64,000 bases of DNA from Siniperca chuatsi (GCF_020085105.1 NC_058063.1:7040501-7104500), one strand, 5' to 3'; counted from the first letter of the stretch, positions 49,855 through 60,474 are shown. A program made the numbers and translations. The notes: generated from the letters alone by a model not told the origin.

Positions 49855-50819
49855 GAGAAAATTGAGTTTACAGTAAATGGCATCATACAACTTGATAAAA
49901 GTTGTTTTCTGCTGTGTCGCAGAATTAAGACAGTTTGTTAGGAAATCAATGTTCAGGCTGTTACACATTTCCCCCGTAAATTGAAGCTTCAGGGTTAAAG
50001 TCAAGTTTACATTTTCACACTGACATCCCATAAAAAATGACGACCACTGGCTCATTGTCTCACATAAACAAGCACACATTTTATTAAAGTTATAGGATCC
50101 AAGTGAGCAAAGAAAGAAAATATGTGCTGTACAACTGTATTTTTATAAGCTGGTTTTGAACAAGTCTACAACAACAAGTCTGCAGAAAGTTCCACCTGGA
50201 TTTATTTAAAAAAATTAAGAAGGTCCGATTGGGTGATCGGCTGTTTTGAAATGATTACATGACTTTTCAAGTAACTAAGTCAAAATGAAATCATGAATAA
50301 AACAGAATCGCTATCAGTGACGCATCATAAACCATTGCACACCTGCAAATGTTCTGTAACTTGGCTTTTGGAATACAATAACTGAGTTTTAAACTGGATT
50401 CGATTTGTCTAATCATGACTTAGCAGCTGTGCATGTTATTCGGACATTCCTCCCACAGCCCTTACAGTCTCACCTGACAGCATGTTTAACCTCAATAGTT
50501 TTAAGAAAAATGTTAATGCAGAGAGAGATCTGCATTTCAGTCGCCCTCAGAAAAGGAACGTGATGCTGAAATGATGCAAGTGGCAATAAATGACAACTGC
50601 TGGTGAACGAAAGAACATGTGCCATTTTCTTCCCCTTACTGCACTTTCCCTCGACACATTGTGTTTTAATGAGGTATGTAAATTCATGTAGCTTTTCAAG
50701 AGTTGTCAGTTACATAATATATTATTATTATTATTAGCATTATTATTAGTGGCCTGTAGTAGTTGTAGTCTAGTAGTATTAGATATCTGGCAGAATACAA
50801 AGATGAACTCCTTCGAGAC

Positions 50820-51568
50820 TGGGGTCGGCCCACCTGAAGAACATCACAGGCCCCCGGCTCGACTCCCTGCAGTTTGTCTACTGGGCAAACAGGTCAGTGG
50901 ATGATGCAGTCAACACAGGACTGCACTACATCAACACCAATACTCCCGTCTGTTTTTTGCACATCCATCACTGTCTGGTTTGGATCAGCCAGCAAACAGG
51001 ACAGGAACAGACTACAGCCTTACAGTCTTACAGTCACCAAAGTCATTGGCGCCAACCTGCCCTCCATTCAGGACTTCTACATGTCCAGAGTCAGGAAACA
51101 TCACTGCAGACGCATCACACCCTGGACACCACCTGTTCCAACGTCTGCCCTCTGGTGCAGAGCTCAGAGCTCTGTAGGCCCAAACAACCAGACACAAGAG
51201 CAGTTTCTTGCAGGCCACCAGTATAACGAACAGTTAAGACAACTTTTATTCAACATTTATTCCTTTGCAGTATTTGTATTCATTTACCATTCACAGAAAC
51301 ACTTGACTTGTATATAGACACTGTTTGTTGTTGGTCATTGTTGCTTTTTTATATATATACACATCTATTTTTCACCTAGCCTACTCGTTTATAATGTACA
51401 TTATAGTTCTATGTTTAGTTTAGCTTTACCTATCTTTGTTCAGCTTTGTTGTCCTTGTTTTAGCTGTAGGTCTATTTCTATCTTCCTGTAAAGTGTTCTG
51501 TGTTGAGAGCAACTTAAAAAAAGTTCCTCGTGTGTGTAGGCCTTCACAAGCTGATTCTGATAAATTCG
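50820..51568 (+). mobile_element. Internally deleted LINE (L2-like) copy
   Basis: At 50831-50940 one frame reads LKNITGPRLDSLQFVYWANR then SVDDAVNTGLHYI, which is reverse-transcriptase text. From about 50945 it jumps to the C-terminal end of the same type of protein (SITVWFGSASKQDRNRLQ, later GANLPSIQDFYMSRVRK), with the HPGHHLFQRLPSG segment in another frame. So the catalytic middle of the RT is deleted and frameshifts are present. A 3' UTR and the tail 'aagctgattctgataaa' end near 51568. It is a non-functional copy. Confidence 0.75.
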
Positions 51569-51792
51569 TTTTTCAGAGATGGCAGAGGGTCTGATAGGAT
51601 TTTTACAAGTCTGAATCTTAAATGATTCTACTTTAAAAGCTGAAAGTCCTACAAGACTTTTGATGAGGGATGTTACAATGTAGCGAATTAGTGTCGGCAA
51701 ACAGTGGAAAGGAACGCATTTCAGGCTGCCTTTGCTGCAGCGTGACTCTGCAGTTTCTGTACAACGACCAAAGCAGCGTTTTCTGCTAAGCC

Positions 51793-51854
51793 ACTTCCGG
51801 GGCACACAGGAAAATAAACAGCTACTGCAAGTGAAAGACAGTTATTAAGGAACG
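51793..51854. repeat. 62-bp duplication, copy 1
   Basis: It begins ACTTCCGGGGCACACAGG and is identical over 62 bases to 53182-53243 in the same orientation. It contains an ETS-type CCGGAAGT motif on the minus strand. Confidence 0.9.
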
Positions 51855-51975
51855 CAAAGGGATTAAACATTTGGACCTTAAAACAATCTTCGCAAATAGC
51901 TCTGGAAATTCGGTTCTAACACATCTCTTCACTTATCTACAAAACACAGGACTGATTACAAGGATATAGAACAAT

Positions 51976-52030
51976 GTAACACGACAGTTGGTGGCGATAA
52001 TGCTCCTCCCGGTTGCTAATTCGCCATTAA
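51976..52030 (+). repeat. Short dispersed repeat adjoining the AAG tract, copy 1
   Basis: 'TTGGTGGCGATAATG ... GGTTGCTAATTCGCCAT' followed by an AAG tail is a diverged copy of the 52350-52410 repeat. The text resembles a short dispersed fish repeat with a GAAGAA tail. Confidence 0.5.
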
Positions 52031-52116
52031 AAGAAGAAGAAGAAGAAGAAGAAGAAGAAGAAGAAGAAGAAGAAGAAGAAGAAGAAGAAGAAGAAGAAGA
52101 AGAAGAAGAAGAAGAA
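52030..52116. repeat. (AAG)n microsatellite
   Basis: About 28 AAG units, nearly perfect. It probably grew from the tail of the adjoining short repeat. Confidence 0.95.
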
Positions 52117-52349
52117 AAAGAAATAAACTGTTAAATGGCTATAGTGTTCTTTGACATGGATTTACGTGATATTTTACAAAGAAGTTCTAGAGAGAAGTGT
52201 TATCTATTGTTGTTTCAGTATCTTAGGAGAACAAATTTGATAAAGAAAATATAATTATGGCATGTTTTTTTATTTTTCTCAATTTATGTTCTTCTATTTA
52301 ATAATTAGTGAATGTATAGTTAGAATCCCGATCCACATTCCATTCCACT

Positions 52350-52420
52350 TGGTGGCGGTAATGCAACATTACGTTGGTTGCCAACCGCCATAACAATTTA
52401 CGAAGAAGAAGAAGAAAAAC
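52350..52420 (+). repeat. Short dispersed repeat with GAAGAA tail, copy 2
   Basis: 'TTGGTGGCGGTAATGC' at the start, 'GGTTGCCAACCGCCAT' near the end, then a GAAGAAGAAGAA tail. It is related to 51976-52030. Confidence 0.5.
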
Positions 52421-52429
52421 TACTAGTTT

Positions 52430-52523
52430 GGTTAAAGCGAATGCTGCTGTTACAGAAATGCATGTACCCCAGACGTTAGCGATGAGATAAGGCAAATTTG
52501 TTACTTGAAATTATCTTCTGAAG
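52430..52523 (+). other. Possible non-coding first exon of pop7
   Basis: A strong donor (CTGAAG|GTAAGT) follows 52523 and lies upstream of the pop7 acceptor at 55228. If used, pop7 has a 2.7-kb first intron. The start position is arbitrary, and no transcript or homology supports it. Confidence 0.25.
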
Positions 52524-52647
52524 GTAAGTGTGCTCATCATATTGATGAACTACGTAAAGTATTGACTGTTAACCGTAAATTACTCGGTTAACGTGAACTA
52601 GCTTAGTTTAGCTCACCTCACCGACTGCTTTCGGGCTCAGAAGCGTT

Positions 52648-53011
52648 AGTCGCATCCCATATCTACTGAGGCGAATATGATTGTATAAGTGAGCGCTACA
52701 CCACAACCACTTACGACAAAAGAAATGTAAGAAAATACATTATTTTGCCAGCTCAGTTCGAACGCGATTCGATCTCGCTAGAGCAAAAATGTTCGCTGCT
52801 CTGCACTGCGAGCCACTCCAGCGGAGAGTTTTTAATCAAGGTTTTTTTTTTTTTTCTCGAGGCTACGACCATGTTGACCTCTACTTTACAGCCCCCTACG
52901 ACGCTACGCATTATGACACAGAAATACTTTTAGACAGTGGCGATCTAACTCAGACAGTACTGTCAAAATACACTATAATTGCTAACACTGAGCCACAAGA
53001 TGAGTAGAATA
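52648..53011 (+). repeat. Inverted duplication, left arm
   Basis: The 364-base segment reappears, inverted, at 53673-54150. Shared landmarks include 'gtcgcatc.catatctactg', 'gattcgatctcgct' and 'atgttgacctctac'. A run of about 13 T at ~52842-52855 is specific to this arm. The unit was not recognised as a known element. Confidence 0.75.
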
Positions 53012-53181
53012 CATCTTCCACCCACAACACTGTACTGAAGGCATGGACTTAATGATTTATAGAGTAATTTTCCTTCATTTTGTGTACATTGTATAGTAAA
53101 ATGCAGAAGCACCCACTCAGACCTCTTTATTTGCCATTAAGTGCTGGTCAATACCGTGTTATTTTACCCCAAATACCCCCT

Positions 53182-53243
53182 ACTTCCGGGGCACACAGGA
53201 AAATAAACAGCTACTGCAAGTGAAAGACAGTTATTAAGGAACG
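53182..53243. repeat. 62-bp duplication, copy 2
   Basis: Identical to 51793-51854. It sits in the spacer between the inverted arms. Confidence 0.9.
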
Positions 53244-53297
53244 AACACAGCAAAGTAGTATTTAATTTTTTAGCAAGCTTATTGAACTCAAGTGATA

Positions 53298-53300
<3 letters not shown>

Positions 53301-53335
<35 letters not shown>
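53301..53335. repeat. (CT)n microsatellite
   Basis: About 17 CT units. Confidence 0.95.
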
Positions 53336-53338
<3 letters not shown>

Positions 53339-53672
53339 TGTTCTAAGCTTGCTACAACAATGAACCAAGAGCCACCCCTCGTGGACACAATAAAACACTA
53401 TCACATTACAACATAAGAAACCTCACATGCATTATAAGCCATAAACATTACAATTGAGCGACTTCCAAAAACGAATCAGTTGTCAAACATGTATTGCAAG
53501 AAAAGCATTATTTTAGAAAAAAAAGTTTATTTGTATGGGCCTTAATCACCTTACAGATGATCACTTGACAGAGCCCACAATGTTTAAACAATCAATATAA
53601 AATGAAAACACAACAGCAACATCTAGCCTTAATCTCTACAGGGGCAAGGAAAAACTAGAATATTACCACTTG

Positions 53673-54150
53673 TATTCTACTCATCTTGTGGCTCAGTGTT
53701 AGCAATTATAGTGTATTTTGACAGTACTGTCTGCGTTAGATCGTCACTGTTTTAAGGTATTTCTGTGTCATACTGTGTAGTGTCGTAGGGGGCTTTAATG
53801 TAGAGGTCAACATGGCTGTAGTCTCGAGGAAAAAAGCCTTGATAAATACTTTCTGGTGTTTTCTAAGGTAAGCCCAAGGTAAGCAGTTCGCCCAAAACAA
53901 AATGTTACCTGGATGCTGACGTACTGAATGAATACATGACTGGAAGCAAAAGAAACTTGAAAGCTGGAGTGGCTGGCAGTACAGAGCAGCGAACCAGTAA
54001 GATGTACATTTTTCCTCGAGCGAGATCGAATCCCACTCGACCCGAGCTGGCAAAAATGTTCTTTTTCTTACATTTCCTTTTTCGTAAGTGGCTGTAACGT
54101 AGTTCTCACCTATACAATCATATTCGCCGCAGTAGATATGAGATGCGACT
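53673..54150 (-). repeat. Inverted duplication, right arm
   Basis: This is the inverted counterpart of 52648-53011, with about 110 extra bases near 53860-53970 that the left arm lacks. On the minus strand the arm is open for over 130 codons (about 53736-54150), but it matches no protein I know. Confidence 0.7.
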
Positions 54151-54465
54151 TGAAAATCGGCAGTAATGTGTTTGGGAATGTGTGGCGAATCTGGTGACAG
54201 AGGCAGACCACAACTGCTGCTGTTAAGTGAACACAACACCTGCACGCGCACGGGAACTAGTTAGAAAACCAGTTGGGACATAACACCGGCACAACTAGAT
54301 TGAGACATAGCCTATGTCTTTTCTGTTTCTAAAGCGATAGTGATAGTCTCCTTTTCGTGGTTAGTTGCCATCCATGCCATTAATAGTCTTTGTATGGTCT
54401 TTCAATGGTACAGGTATTTTATTTGCTGTATATTTGTCTAGTGGCCCTTTTAGAATTGGGCTGTG

Positions 54466-54806
54466 ACTAACAATTACTTTCATTATCAATTAATCATCTG
54501 ATTATTTTCTAGATTAATTGTTTGGTCTATAAAATGCTAGAACACAATGAAAAATCCCCATCACAATTTCCTCGAGACCAAGGTGATGTCACCAAATTTC
54601 TTATTTTGTCCAGCCATCAGTCCAAAACCCAGAGATATTCAGTTTACAATGATACAGAGAACAGTGGCAAATAATCACATCGGAGACGCTAAAATTAGTG
54701 AATGTTCAGCATTTTTATTCTAATAAATGGCTTAAACAATTAATCACTTATCAGAATAGTTGTCAATTTTCTGTTGATCGATTAATCGATTTGCAGTTTC
54801 AGTTCT
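54466..54806 (+). mobile_element. hAT-like MITE, copy 1
   Basis: It starts GGGCTGTGACTAACAATTAC and ends in repeated GATTAATCGAT text. This is the pattern of a common teleost 'gctgcaactaacgatta...' non-autonomous element. The interior motif 'ttggtctataaaatg' is also typical. Non-coding. Confidence 0.6.
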
Positions 54807-54845
54807 ACTTCAGTAATCTCAGAATTACTGCAGGATCTAGGATGT

Positions 54846-55142
54846 AGAGCTGAAACCACTAGTCGATTGATAGAAAATGAATCAGCAACTACTTTGATAA
54901 TATCTGAATCATTTATGTATAACATAAACTAGTTTAAAGTTTCTCAACGGTGAGGATCTGTAGCTTTTCTTTGTCTTATGGGAAATTAAACTGTATATAT
55001 TTGGGGTTTGGACTGTTGGTCAGATGTTGAAAATCGTGATGGGAATTTTTTACTATTTACTTACTTTTTATAGATCAAACGATTAATCGCAAACATAATC
55101 AGCAGATTAAGAGATAATTAAAATAATTGTTAGTTGCAGCCT
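54846..55142 (-). mobile_element. hAT-like MITE, copy 2 (inverted)
   Basis: Read on the minus strand it starts AGGCTGCAACTAACAATTAT and ends with CGACTAGTGGTTTCAGCTC. It is the same family as 54466-54806 in the opposite orientation, about 40 bases away. Both lie in the presumed pop7 intron. Confidence 0.6.
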
Positions 55143-55280
55143 GAATAGGATGTATGTATGTTTGCTGGATGGTATCAGGTATCATGACCACATTTCATCA
55201 ACTTCTGTTACAAACTTTATTTTCTCAGCTTCCTCGTTTGGCCCCAGCTGCTGCCTAAGCACATAGGTCCACTGAGACAC

Positions 55281-55736
55281 ATGACAGAGCCACGCAACCC
55301 AGGAATGTCCTCTATCCCTCCGACAGCCCCAGTGCACACTGACTCCACCTCTCAGGCTGTAGAGATGGACCCAGTGGAGTACACCCTTAGGAAGCGCCTC
55401 CCCCGGAAACTCCCAAAGAGACGGAACGACGTTTACGTCAACATGAAGACCGATTTCCGGGCTCAGCTGGCACGCTGTCAGAAGCTGCTGGAAGGTGGGA
55501 GTCACAGGGAGATCTGTGTCCACGGCCTGGGCCTGGCCATCAACAGGGCCATAAACATCGCCCTTCAGCTGCAGGCCAGCAGCCAGGGGGTGCTGCAGCT
55601 GGCAGCCAACACCTCCACGGTGGAGCTCGTGGACGACCTGGAGCCTGAAGATCCTGATGAGGCCGGGGAGCCCATGACGCGTACACGTAACAACTCTGCA
55701 ATTCATATTAAGGTTTTCTACCCTGACCCTCAGTAA
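55281..55736 (+). CDS. pop7: Ribonuclease P/MRP protein subunit p20 (Pop7/Rpp20)
   Basis: Pop7 binds the P3 domain of the RNase P and RNase MRP RNAs together with Rpp25, and so serves tRNA 5' processing and rRNA maturation in the nucleus. The frame encodes 151 residues (human about 140). Typical segments are MDPVEYTLRKRLPRKLPKR, NDVYVNMKTDFRAQLARCQK, EICVHGLGLAINRAINIALQ and ANTSTVELVDDLEPED, ending RNNSAIHIKVFYPDPQ. This is the full Alba-type fold. The coding region is one exon, as in mammals. An acceptor (TTTTCTCAG) ends at 55228, leaving a 52-base 5' UTR part before the first ATG; a second in-frame ATG precedes SSIPPT. AATAAA at 55741 lies only 4 bases after the TAA. The gene is convergent with epo. 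Confidence 0.95.
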   Translation: MTEPRNPGMSSIPPTAPVHTDSTSQAVEMDPVEYTLRKRLPRKLPKRRNDVYVNMKTDFRAQLARCQKLLEGGSHREICVHGLGLAINRAINIALQLQASSQGVLQLAANTSTVELVDDLEPEDPDEAGEPMTRTRNNSAIHIKVFYPDPQ

Positions 55737-55740
55737 CCTG

Positions 55741-55746
55741 AATAAA
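55741..55746 (+). terminator. pop7: pop7 poly(A) signal
   Basis: AATAAA begins 4 bases after the pop7 stop codon (TAA 55734-55736), implying a very short 3' UTR of about 25-35 bases if used. Confidence 0.6.
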
Positions 55747-57904
55747 GGGCGGTTGGGGAGAGGTTCTCTATTAGTCTTCAAGTTTTATTTGTTCCCTCAT
55801 AAACCAGTAGACAGATATAACACTGTGGTCTGGTGGGACTGTGTGTGTGGAGACCTATGACGACAGCAGCAGAGGACCGCAGAATGGAGCGGACAACATA
55901 GTGTACGTTTATCAGTAAACTGAGTTGGAATACTCCAATTGGGACTACCTTAGTTGACTAAATATATTACGCTCTTTTGTCATATGTTTTGTCAATTGCA
56001 AATTGTTGCTGTCGTTCCTTTTTCACTTTGCATGTCTTGAAGCAACAGTGGTGTTCGCCAGGTGAAACCTCAACTTAATTTAATATTTGTAGACATGGCT
56101 GTGCCAAATGTAACTGTGCAAGTGTCTTTAATGTAAGGCCTAAGAGTCTGTGCAAGTGTTTACAGTTTCATGATACAAAATTCATGCGGGTGTTGCTGTT
56201 GTAGTAAGTGTCCACTAGATGTCAGTAGTCTATTTATTTAAATTTGGTTTCAGATCATTGAACTGCCGGTGGTGTTTATGTTCAAAAGGAATATGTAATG
56301 AACAGCTTTCAGGAAGACGATCTATCTTTAACTATCACAGGAGGAAAATTTGATCAGGATGTTACTTGAATGAATGACACTCATTTAAGACTAGTGAGGT
56401 CTGTGACAGCAGCTTGTATTCAGCATCTGAACTGCAGAAGCTTGTTGACTCCACTGATAATGAATGAAATGGACAGACTTCCTCTTGTTGTGTTTCCATC
56501 TATCCTTTCTTTATCCAAGAATAATATTTTGTATTTAAATAGCAAATTGTAGTGATGGGACAAAACAACACAGAAATAACAGGAAAGAAAACATGTACAA
56601 ACATCCTTAAAAAACATTTTGCACTTGCACAACAAGATTTAAAAATACGGAAACAAACAAGGAAGAACACTTAACTAGTCTGAAATAGTTGAACATCCAT
56701 TTTATAAAGCATCAAGTTCCCAGGACTAACTGATTGCCTGCCTGCTGTTTGATGACGAACAATCGAGGGAGGGAAGAGAGCGTCAGATTCTGGAAAACTA
56801 TTACAGCCTCACAGGATGTTAATTGTAAAAGCCAAACAGCACTTTCCCAGGCAGTCTGGCTATCAGTGTGGGGAGACTGGTTGAGTGTTAGGCAGCAACA
56901 AATACACAGATAATGACAAAACAGCTTCACAGTTCTCATGTAACCCCCCACCCTCCTCCTCACTGACCTCACGCTCCCTCGTTCACTGTAACTGAACCTC
57001 TACATCCACGTTCTAGTCCTTCGTTCTGTTATTTGCAAGAAACGTTGTGAATTGCGATGTGAAACTAACAGCTAGTCGGGTACATGCAATCTTTATAAAA
57101 AGGGAGACAGCAGCGTGCCATTGCAAATGATTTCCACAAACACCTTTGCAAATGTGTTCAGTGTGACAGAAGAGAAGACGGCAACAAGAGCCCAACTTAG
57201 ATCTGACACTAAAACGTCAAGACAGGAGCTTAAAAGTAGAAAATATGTATAAATAGTAATTACAAAGCTTTTAAAAAATATATTAAAATATTCATTGAAA
57301 AAAAAAATCCAAGAGAAGAGACTATTGTTTCAGTGAGGCATAGTGGAAAAATGTTAAGGGCTTGTGGGGTGAGGCCTCATTCGTTTCTGCCTTTTTGCAG
57401 TGGTATTGGAAATGGATGCTCTGTCGCAACCTCACAGTCCTCCAATTTCCAGGTGCAATCAATAGTTTCTGGGTGTTCCACTCCACAATTCACTCTAAAG
57501 AGGTGATAGTAGGGGTCAAACTCACTGGAAACATACACACTACGTACAGATTGAAACTTGCAGCCTTAACTCACACACACAGAAGTACATCCTCACACAA
57601 AGTGCAAGAGAGTGCCAGTAGAACAGCTATTGGAGCAGACCAAAGGCCTCATTGTGGTCAGTATGTGCTTCACCATGTCCATGTTTCACATCTACATTCC
57701 AAGGTGCAATCATCTCCTGTCCATCCAAAGCCCAGCCGGGACTGTCCTTTCCTTTCAGCTTCCTCCTCTTATGTGAGGATGGCTGTATCTTTCTCTCTTT
57801 CCACACCGCTTCCAGCAGCCAGCGTGCAGGTCAACAGTGTCAAGTTCCTCCTCTTGCCTTCAGAAACACAAATTAGCTTCACCTGGAGTAGGGAGATCAG
57901 CTGA
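55747..57904. other. Intergenic region between the 3' ends of pop7 and epo
   Basis: No coding region was recognised. No canonical minus-strand AATAAA was seen within about 600 bases after the epo stop, so the epo 3' end is undefined. The stretch is AT-rich around 57240-57310. Confidence 0.6.
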
Positions 57905-58057
57905 TCAGCTGACGTCTTGCTGACAAGCCTGTGCATCCAAAAGAAGGTGGCGCACTTTGCCTCGCAGGAAGTTGACATAGACTTGAAGCACCTCTGTTGC
58001 AGAGGACACCCTCCATGTTCCCTCAACCCCAGCTGCACTTGCTGGTGCGGTATATTC
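57905..58057 (-). CDS. epo: Erythropoietin, exon 5 (C-terminal part)
   Basis: The acceptor CTCTTTCAG precedes GAA at 58057, phase 0. The 153 bases encode 50 residues and the stop: EYTAPASAAGVEGTWRVSSA, then the last helix VLQVYVNFLRGKVRHLLLDA and ACQQDVS. NFLRGK is the hallmark helix-D motif that contacts the erythropoietin receptor in mammals (known). The final Cys (residue 180 of the precursor) pairs in the family with the first Cys of the mature protein. The match to fish erythropoietins I know is close throughout. Confidence 0.96.
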   Translation of the reverse strand, partial: EYTAPASAAGVEGTWRVSSATEVLQVYVNFLRGKVRHLLLDAQACQQDVS

Positions 58058-58177
58058 CTGAAAGAGAATACAAAGAAACATGTGGCTCTTGTCTTGATTT
58101 GGCAAATCAGTCTTTTTTAGTGTTTTCTCCTCTTTTGACGAAATCTCAAAAGCCTGCCGTACAACGTGCTACATGCG

Positions 58178-58218
58178 TTGCTTATTCCTACAGGGGGGGA
58201 CCCTGTAGGAATAAGCAA
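58178..58218. repeat. Perfect 18-bp hairpin in epo intron 4
   Basis: TTGCTTATTCCTACAGGG (58178-58195) is followed by a 5-base loop and its exact reverse complement (58201-58218). It lies in the 590-base intron between epo exons 4 and 5, about 120 bases before the exon 5 acceptor. Confidence 0.9.
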
Positions 58219-58647
58219 GGCCACAGAAATTTGCATCTGATTGACAAGTTTCATGTCATTTCCTTTGGCTTTTAAAGGTAAAACTTCAGACATCCACACA
58301 ACCCCACAATAGGAATCTTCTCTTATCTTGGTAAGTAATAAAAAATACTCTTATGTTGATCATGTCTTGGTATTGACAAGAGTACAAGTGTCAGGCTTAG
58401 TAAGTGTTGCGTTTCGTATTATTCAAAATGTGTCTCAGTTTTCATGTGTAAGAACCTTGTTAACTGTTCCCAGTTTAAAATGATTTTATTGTTATTTTTA
58501 ATGTGCCAGTTTATTCATGTTGACGTTTTTTCATATTATTGTAAATAGGCTTTTTTCACACTATAAAAGGTGACAAAAGGCTCCCAGTAAACACAGCTGC
58601 TGCCCCGTTGTTTTTGAATTTGTACCTCTATTCCCGCTGTAACTCAC

Positions 58648-58812
58648 CTGGATGTTGAGGCTACGCAGCACAGCATTGATGCTGATCAGGTTTCTGATGG
58701 AGTTATCTATGTGGCTGTGCAGTGCTGCGTTGGTGACTGAGGTCCGTAGCAAGCTGAGGGCCTGTTGTAAAAGCCATAAGCCAGACTGCACCTCATGGGC
58801 TTGCTCCAATGC
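58648..58812 (-). CDS. epo: Erythropoietin, exon 4
   Basis: The 165-base exon has acceptor TTGGCAAG and donor CAG|GTGAGT, phase 0 on both sides. It encodes 55 residues beginning ALEQAHEVQSGLWLLQQALS and ending SIRNLISINAVLRSLNIQ. This corresponds to helix B, the B-C connection and helix C of the four-helix cytokine. All five Asn residues lack a following Ser/Thr at +2. Confidence 0.96.
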
Positions 58813-59120
58813 CTTGCCAAAAAAAATAAAGAGGGCAAGAGTTGAAGAGTCTCATTATGGAAGCAATAAGGAACAGAGGAAGCAGGTAATCAGCCCTCCC
58901 ATTAGAAATTAACTAGTTACAGGTCCCCCAAAAAACTTTGAGCTCAGAAAATGACATCCAGAAATATCAAAAACGTATGATTCTAAGAGGACGTTTATGA
59001 AAATGTTAAAAAGTTGCTCACTAAAAGGCAGTCAATTTCTATGAACTTGTATTACTCTATAGCTAATGTAAATCTGTTATCAGCTGTTTTAACATTTAAC
59101 TGTTTTCAGTGGTTACTTAC

Positions 59121-59207
59121 AGTTTTCGTTTCCCAGACATCAAATTCGACTCTGGTTTGGGGAACTGTGACGGACTCTGACAGGCTACATCCTTCTCTAC
59201 ATGACTT
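59121..59207 (-). CDS. epo: Erythropoietin, exon 3
   Basis: The 87-base exon has acceptor TTTCTTAG and donor ACT|GTAAGT, phase 0 to 0. It encodes KSCREGCSLSESVTVPQTRV and EFDVWETKT. The two Cys four residues apart form the short disulfide loop of erythropoietin (human Cys29-Cys33 equivalent). 87 bases is the usual length of this exon. Confidence 0.96.
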
Positions 59208-59364
59208 CTAAGAAAACAAGAGAGTAATGATGTTAGTGTTTTGGGGTACTTTTATCTAATGGTCCATACACGTTCAGTGTGGAGATAATTCCAGGACCAC
59301 AATATCTCTGCAGCAAGCTTCACCTGCGCTTAGATCTGAGTGCATGCATACATTTTACTCTCAC

Positions 59365-59495
59365 CATAGCGACTTCTGCGTCTTGTGCTTCCTTAATGAA
59401 ATGGTTCAGGACTCTCAGGTCACAGATTGGCCTCAGCGGGGACGGTAGGCCTGGCCGGGTCCACTCCAACACTATCAACAGCAAGGCGAGCAGTC
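59365..59495 (-). CDS. epo: Erythropoietin, exon 2 (signal peptide and helix A)
   Basis: The 131-base exon has acceptor GATGGCAG and donor ATG|GTGAGA, phase 1 to 0. It encodes GLLALLLIVLEWTRPGLPS, the hydrophobic signal-peptide core and cleavage region, then PLRPICDLRVLNHFIKEAQ, the start of helix A with the first conserved Cys (residue 32). In-frame ATGs upstream of the acceptor belong to the intron. Confidence 0.96.
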
Positions 59496-60472
59496 CTGCC
59501 ATCACAGATACACGAATACAGTCACTCAAAGGCTTCTGAGCAGCAAAACTGAATGAAAACAAGCTGATTTGTGCTGGCGAGTAGCAGGTAAGCAGCAGTT
59601 GCGAAACAAGATTTGGTACCCCTTTGAACTGTATGTATTAATGTGGACTAACTTTTGTCTAAGTCATGATAATAGACTGACACAATCTGACCTGAAGGAG
59701 CAAGACAGTTCATGTACTTTCTTCAATGTCTCTCAAGGTTCTGGTGTGAAATTTTGTCATCATTTTAACTTTTGTCTCATCTGTCCATAGAATGCTACTA
59801 ACACTATGTAGCACCTGTCGGTCGAGCTTTAACAACTCTTCTTCAGAGACTCTTCTTCCAAACTATTTTAAAGAGTACAGTATCAATAGTAACAGTAGTG
59901 ATAATCCCCATTAGTGGATTGTATTGGGCAGGACCCCTCTGACCAGCATGAGAGCAGTTGTTATCCTAAAGGTTCATGTACCTTTTCCAGCAGAAATCCA
60001 AGAATTTTCAAACGCTACACAAGCTTTTTCACACAATTGCAGTTTCTGAAGTTGTGGGACACAAAAAGGACACAAAGTTTACGGTTCAGACAGTAAAGTG
60101 GGACATGTGTAGGGAAATGTGGGGAGAAGCAGAACAGAGTCTAAGGAAAGGTTCTACTGCGCGTGCATTTTCAATTTCATCAATACACTACTTTCAAATT
60201 CATACAGTTATACACAGGCCACAGATCTGAACCATGGGAGATTATGTGCCCTGGTAAAGGCCATGTCCGGGGGTTAAACCTGTTAGCCCTGTGACAGCCA
60301 TGATTTAAGGACACATTCCTGCAGGGCTAAACCTGGTCATGACCAGCTCACCTTCAGAATTTAACATTACCATTATAAAAATGTGATTCATTTAAATTCC
60401 ACCAACTTGTGAAAACTTTGGATCTCTTTTAGTACAGTTTAAAGAAAAAAGAGAACAGCCATCAATCAAAAA

Positions 60473-60474
<2 letters not shown>

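Noticed and set aside
51440..51805. Minus-strand frame of about 120 codons beginning next to an ETS motif
   Set aside because: Its second half is antisense LINE tail, the first codon is GTG, and no domain was recognised.
55182..55781. Minus-strand frame of 199 codons opposite pop7
   Set aside because: It is antisense to a well-identified conserved gene, and its sequence resembles nothing known.
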